64,000 bases of DNA from Ophiodon elongatus (Eukaryota > Chordata > Actinopteri > Perciformes > Hexagrammidae): contig JACSYO010001810.1 of assembly GCA_016806645.1 (NCBI GenBank), positions 3,086,001 through 3,150,000 of the forward strand, read 5' to 3'. Shown here in pieces: positions 62,359 through 64,000 of this stretch. Under the pieces are notes generated by a model. It saw only the letters and a program-made list of their open reading frames with translations, ran no database searches and was not told the origin of the DNA. The translations under genes and the position numbers were made by a program. Position 1 is the stretch's first letter; each line of letters opens with the position of its first letter.

Positions 62359-64000
62359 TTTACACTCCGCTTATGAACTTCTACAACCTTTCTCATACTG
62401 TGTACTCCTACCTGCATTTTTATTCGAGTTTTGAAGAAAAACTAAAATTATAAATATATATACAGTATATATTTTAACACAGAAATTAGTCAGGTCATGT
62501 CCATACTCAGTTTTTACTGAGGAAAAACTAGTAGTGGAGACTAAAAGAAGATGAAAGTGGAAAAAGACATTGCAGTAAACACACAAGGAAATGCCTTATT
62601 TTGTACAATATTGTGTCGTTGGAAATGTAGGATGCCATTTTGTTTTGAACCTACTTATTTTGTGTTAATGTGTTTTTCACAAAAAAATATTGGTACGTTG
62701 AGCAATTTTCTCCTCGCTTTTTTTTTTTCATGGTATATTCTTATGTCCTTGGTAAACAAGGTTTGTTCCATCCTTTAAGCAAAGATTTAATCTCACAACA
62801 GAGCTAATTTTAAGTAATGTTATTGCTTATGTCCATGCAAATTTATTCGTGTTATGTGTTTTTTTTTATATTATGCATTCTTATTTTAGTCTTCTTGCAA
62901 ATTAGCCAGCCCTCCTGAAAAGCTTTGCTCACACTTGCTACATTTTGCAGGTGAAAATCAAAACAATCAAAATTTTGTATTGTAATTCCTCTTGAACATA
63001 TACTGTTGATATGATGCACATTATTTGCTTATTAAATATTTTGACTGAACAGCTATTTATATTTGGGCTTTACATAGAAAATGCATTTGTGATATTAAAA
63101 GTCAAAAATATTTCAAATGGCTCCATATATGTAATTTAAATGTGTTTTTATAAAAACCTGTTTGGAGGACTTTAAAAAAACAAAAACATGCATTGTAATA
63201 TTTAGAAGAAAAGCCATTTTTGTTTGGAGGGAATTGCCAAATTTGACTACAAACTCAGGGTGACTTGTGACTGTGTGCTATAATTAGAGTAAATCACCCC
63301 TGTAGCTTCTCCGGCCGTGGTGGGGATGTTCGGGAGAAATGGTATTTGATGATGGACCAAAAGCTGAGGTGAATTAAGCTGTCACCATGTTACCAATGCG
63401 CGTTGAATTCTACCATGTCAGTTTTTACGATGAAGACGACCCCTGTTCATGTTATAGAAACAGCTTCGCAGAATTTCTCATCAGTATCTTGCTCCATCAT
63501 GCAGTTGGAAAAACATTATGCATTACTGAAAGCGGTACTCTTTATAACAGCACTATTCTCATCACTTCATCTTGTTGTTAATCCTTTTGTATAAATTTCT
63601 TTGTATACTTCCCAAGAAACTGTCCATTATATCCATTGTCAGTAAATGTAAAATGTTTGTCTTTTTGTTGATATTCTTTCTTTAACTTTATGTTGCATTT
63701 CCCTCGTCCACGTTATGATTTTTGTATTTTATCTCTCAAACCCCCCCCCCCCATCTCCTCCCCTCCCCCCTCCCCCAACAACTGTTGAATTGTCAATTTG
63801 AATGCACACTGAACAGTGAATTATGGTGGCATATTTGATTCGATTTTGGACACGTTGTCCTCTCCATGAGATTAATGCTTTACCCCCATTAAAACAGCAT
63901 CTTTATATTATGTACTAAACACTGTTTAGGTTTATTCTCACTTAAAAATCTTCTGTATAAATATGTCAATATAACATCAATATAAATCTTCTGTTACACT
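62359..64000 (+). other. sp3a: sp3 3' untranslated / flanking region
   Basis: AT-rich sequence without a recognised frame. Possible polyadenylation hexamers ATTAAA occur at 63031-63036 and 63888-63893; no AATAAA is convincing. Long Sp3 3' UTRs are usual, so most of this stretch is probably transcribed. A C-rich tract lies at 63741-63777. Confidence 0.55.
63741..63777 (+). repeat. Poly-C / C-rich tract
   Basis: A run of 12 C residues is followed by C4, C6 and C5 runs separated by T. If transcribed in the sp3 3' UTR, the RNA would carry a C-rich motif; the minus strand fits a G-quadruplex pattern. Confidence 0.85.

Overview
This 64-kb window is vertebrate nuclear DNA, most probably from a ray-finned (percomorph-like) teleost. 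The genes have many short GT-AG introns. Dispersed repeats resembling families I know from fish genomes, long CA/GT microsatellites and compact intergenic spaces point the same way. No bacterial, plasmid, phage, CRISPR or operon features are present. I assigned the genes by reading conserved protein sequence across exon junctions; no database search was possible.

Four protein-coding genes are supported. From left to right they are: the 3' end of cir1 (+, coding exons 807-2416); sp9 (-, 4946-6744, two exons, complete); ola1 (+, 10222-49639, eleven coding exons, complete; only the five-residue first exon is uncertain); and an sp3 gene, probably sp3a (+, 56241-62358, five coding exons, unusual N-terminus). 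The order and relative orientation match the conserved CIR1-SP9-OLA1-SP3 neighbourhood beside the HOXD cluster (human 2q31). SP genes are linked in pairs to the HOX clusters, and SP3/SP9 is the HOXD-linked pair.

Cir1 and the two Sp factors act in transcription: Cir1 is a corepressor bridge for the Notch effector RBPJ, and Sp9 and Sp3 are C2H2 GC-box binding factors. Ola1 is a cytosolic Obg-like ATPase unrelated in function. Its two giant introns (12.3 and 10.3 kb) and the flanking spacers hold stretches rich in homeodomain, POU and SOX-like sites that read like developmental enhancers. This suggests a regulatory landscape for sp9 with ola1 as a bystander gene. That is inference, to be tested by alignment and chromatin data.

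The rest of the window is intronic or intergenic sequence with decayed DNA transposons, other dispersed repeats and microsatellites. I found no clear undescribed biological system. The most interesting points are the sp3 N-terminal exon, which lacks the SP box and may be an eroded remnant of it; the enhancer-like blocks around sp9 and inside ola1; a perfect RFX X-box palindrome in ola1 intron 4; and an unnamed repeat family with three copies in the window.
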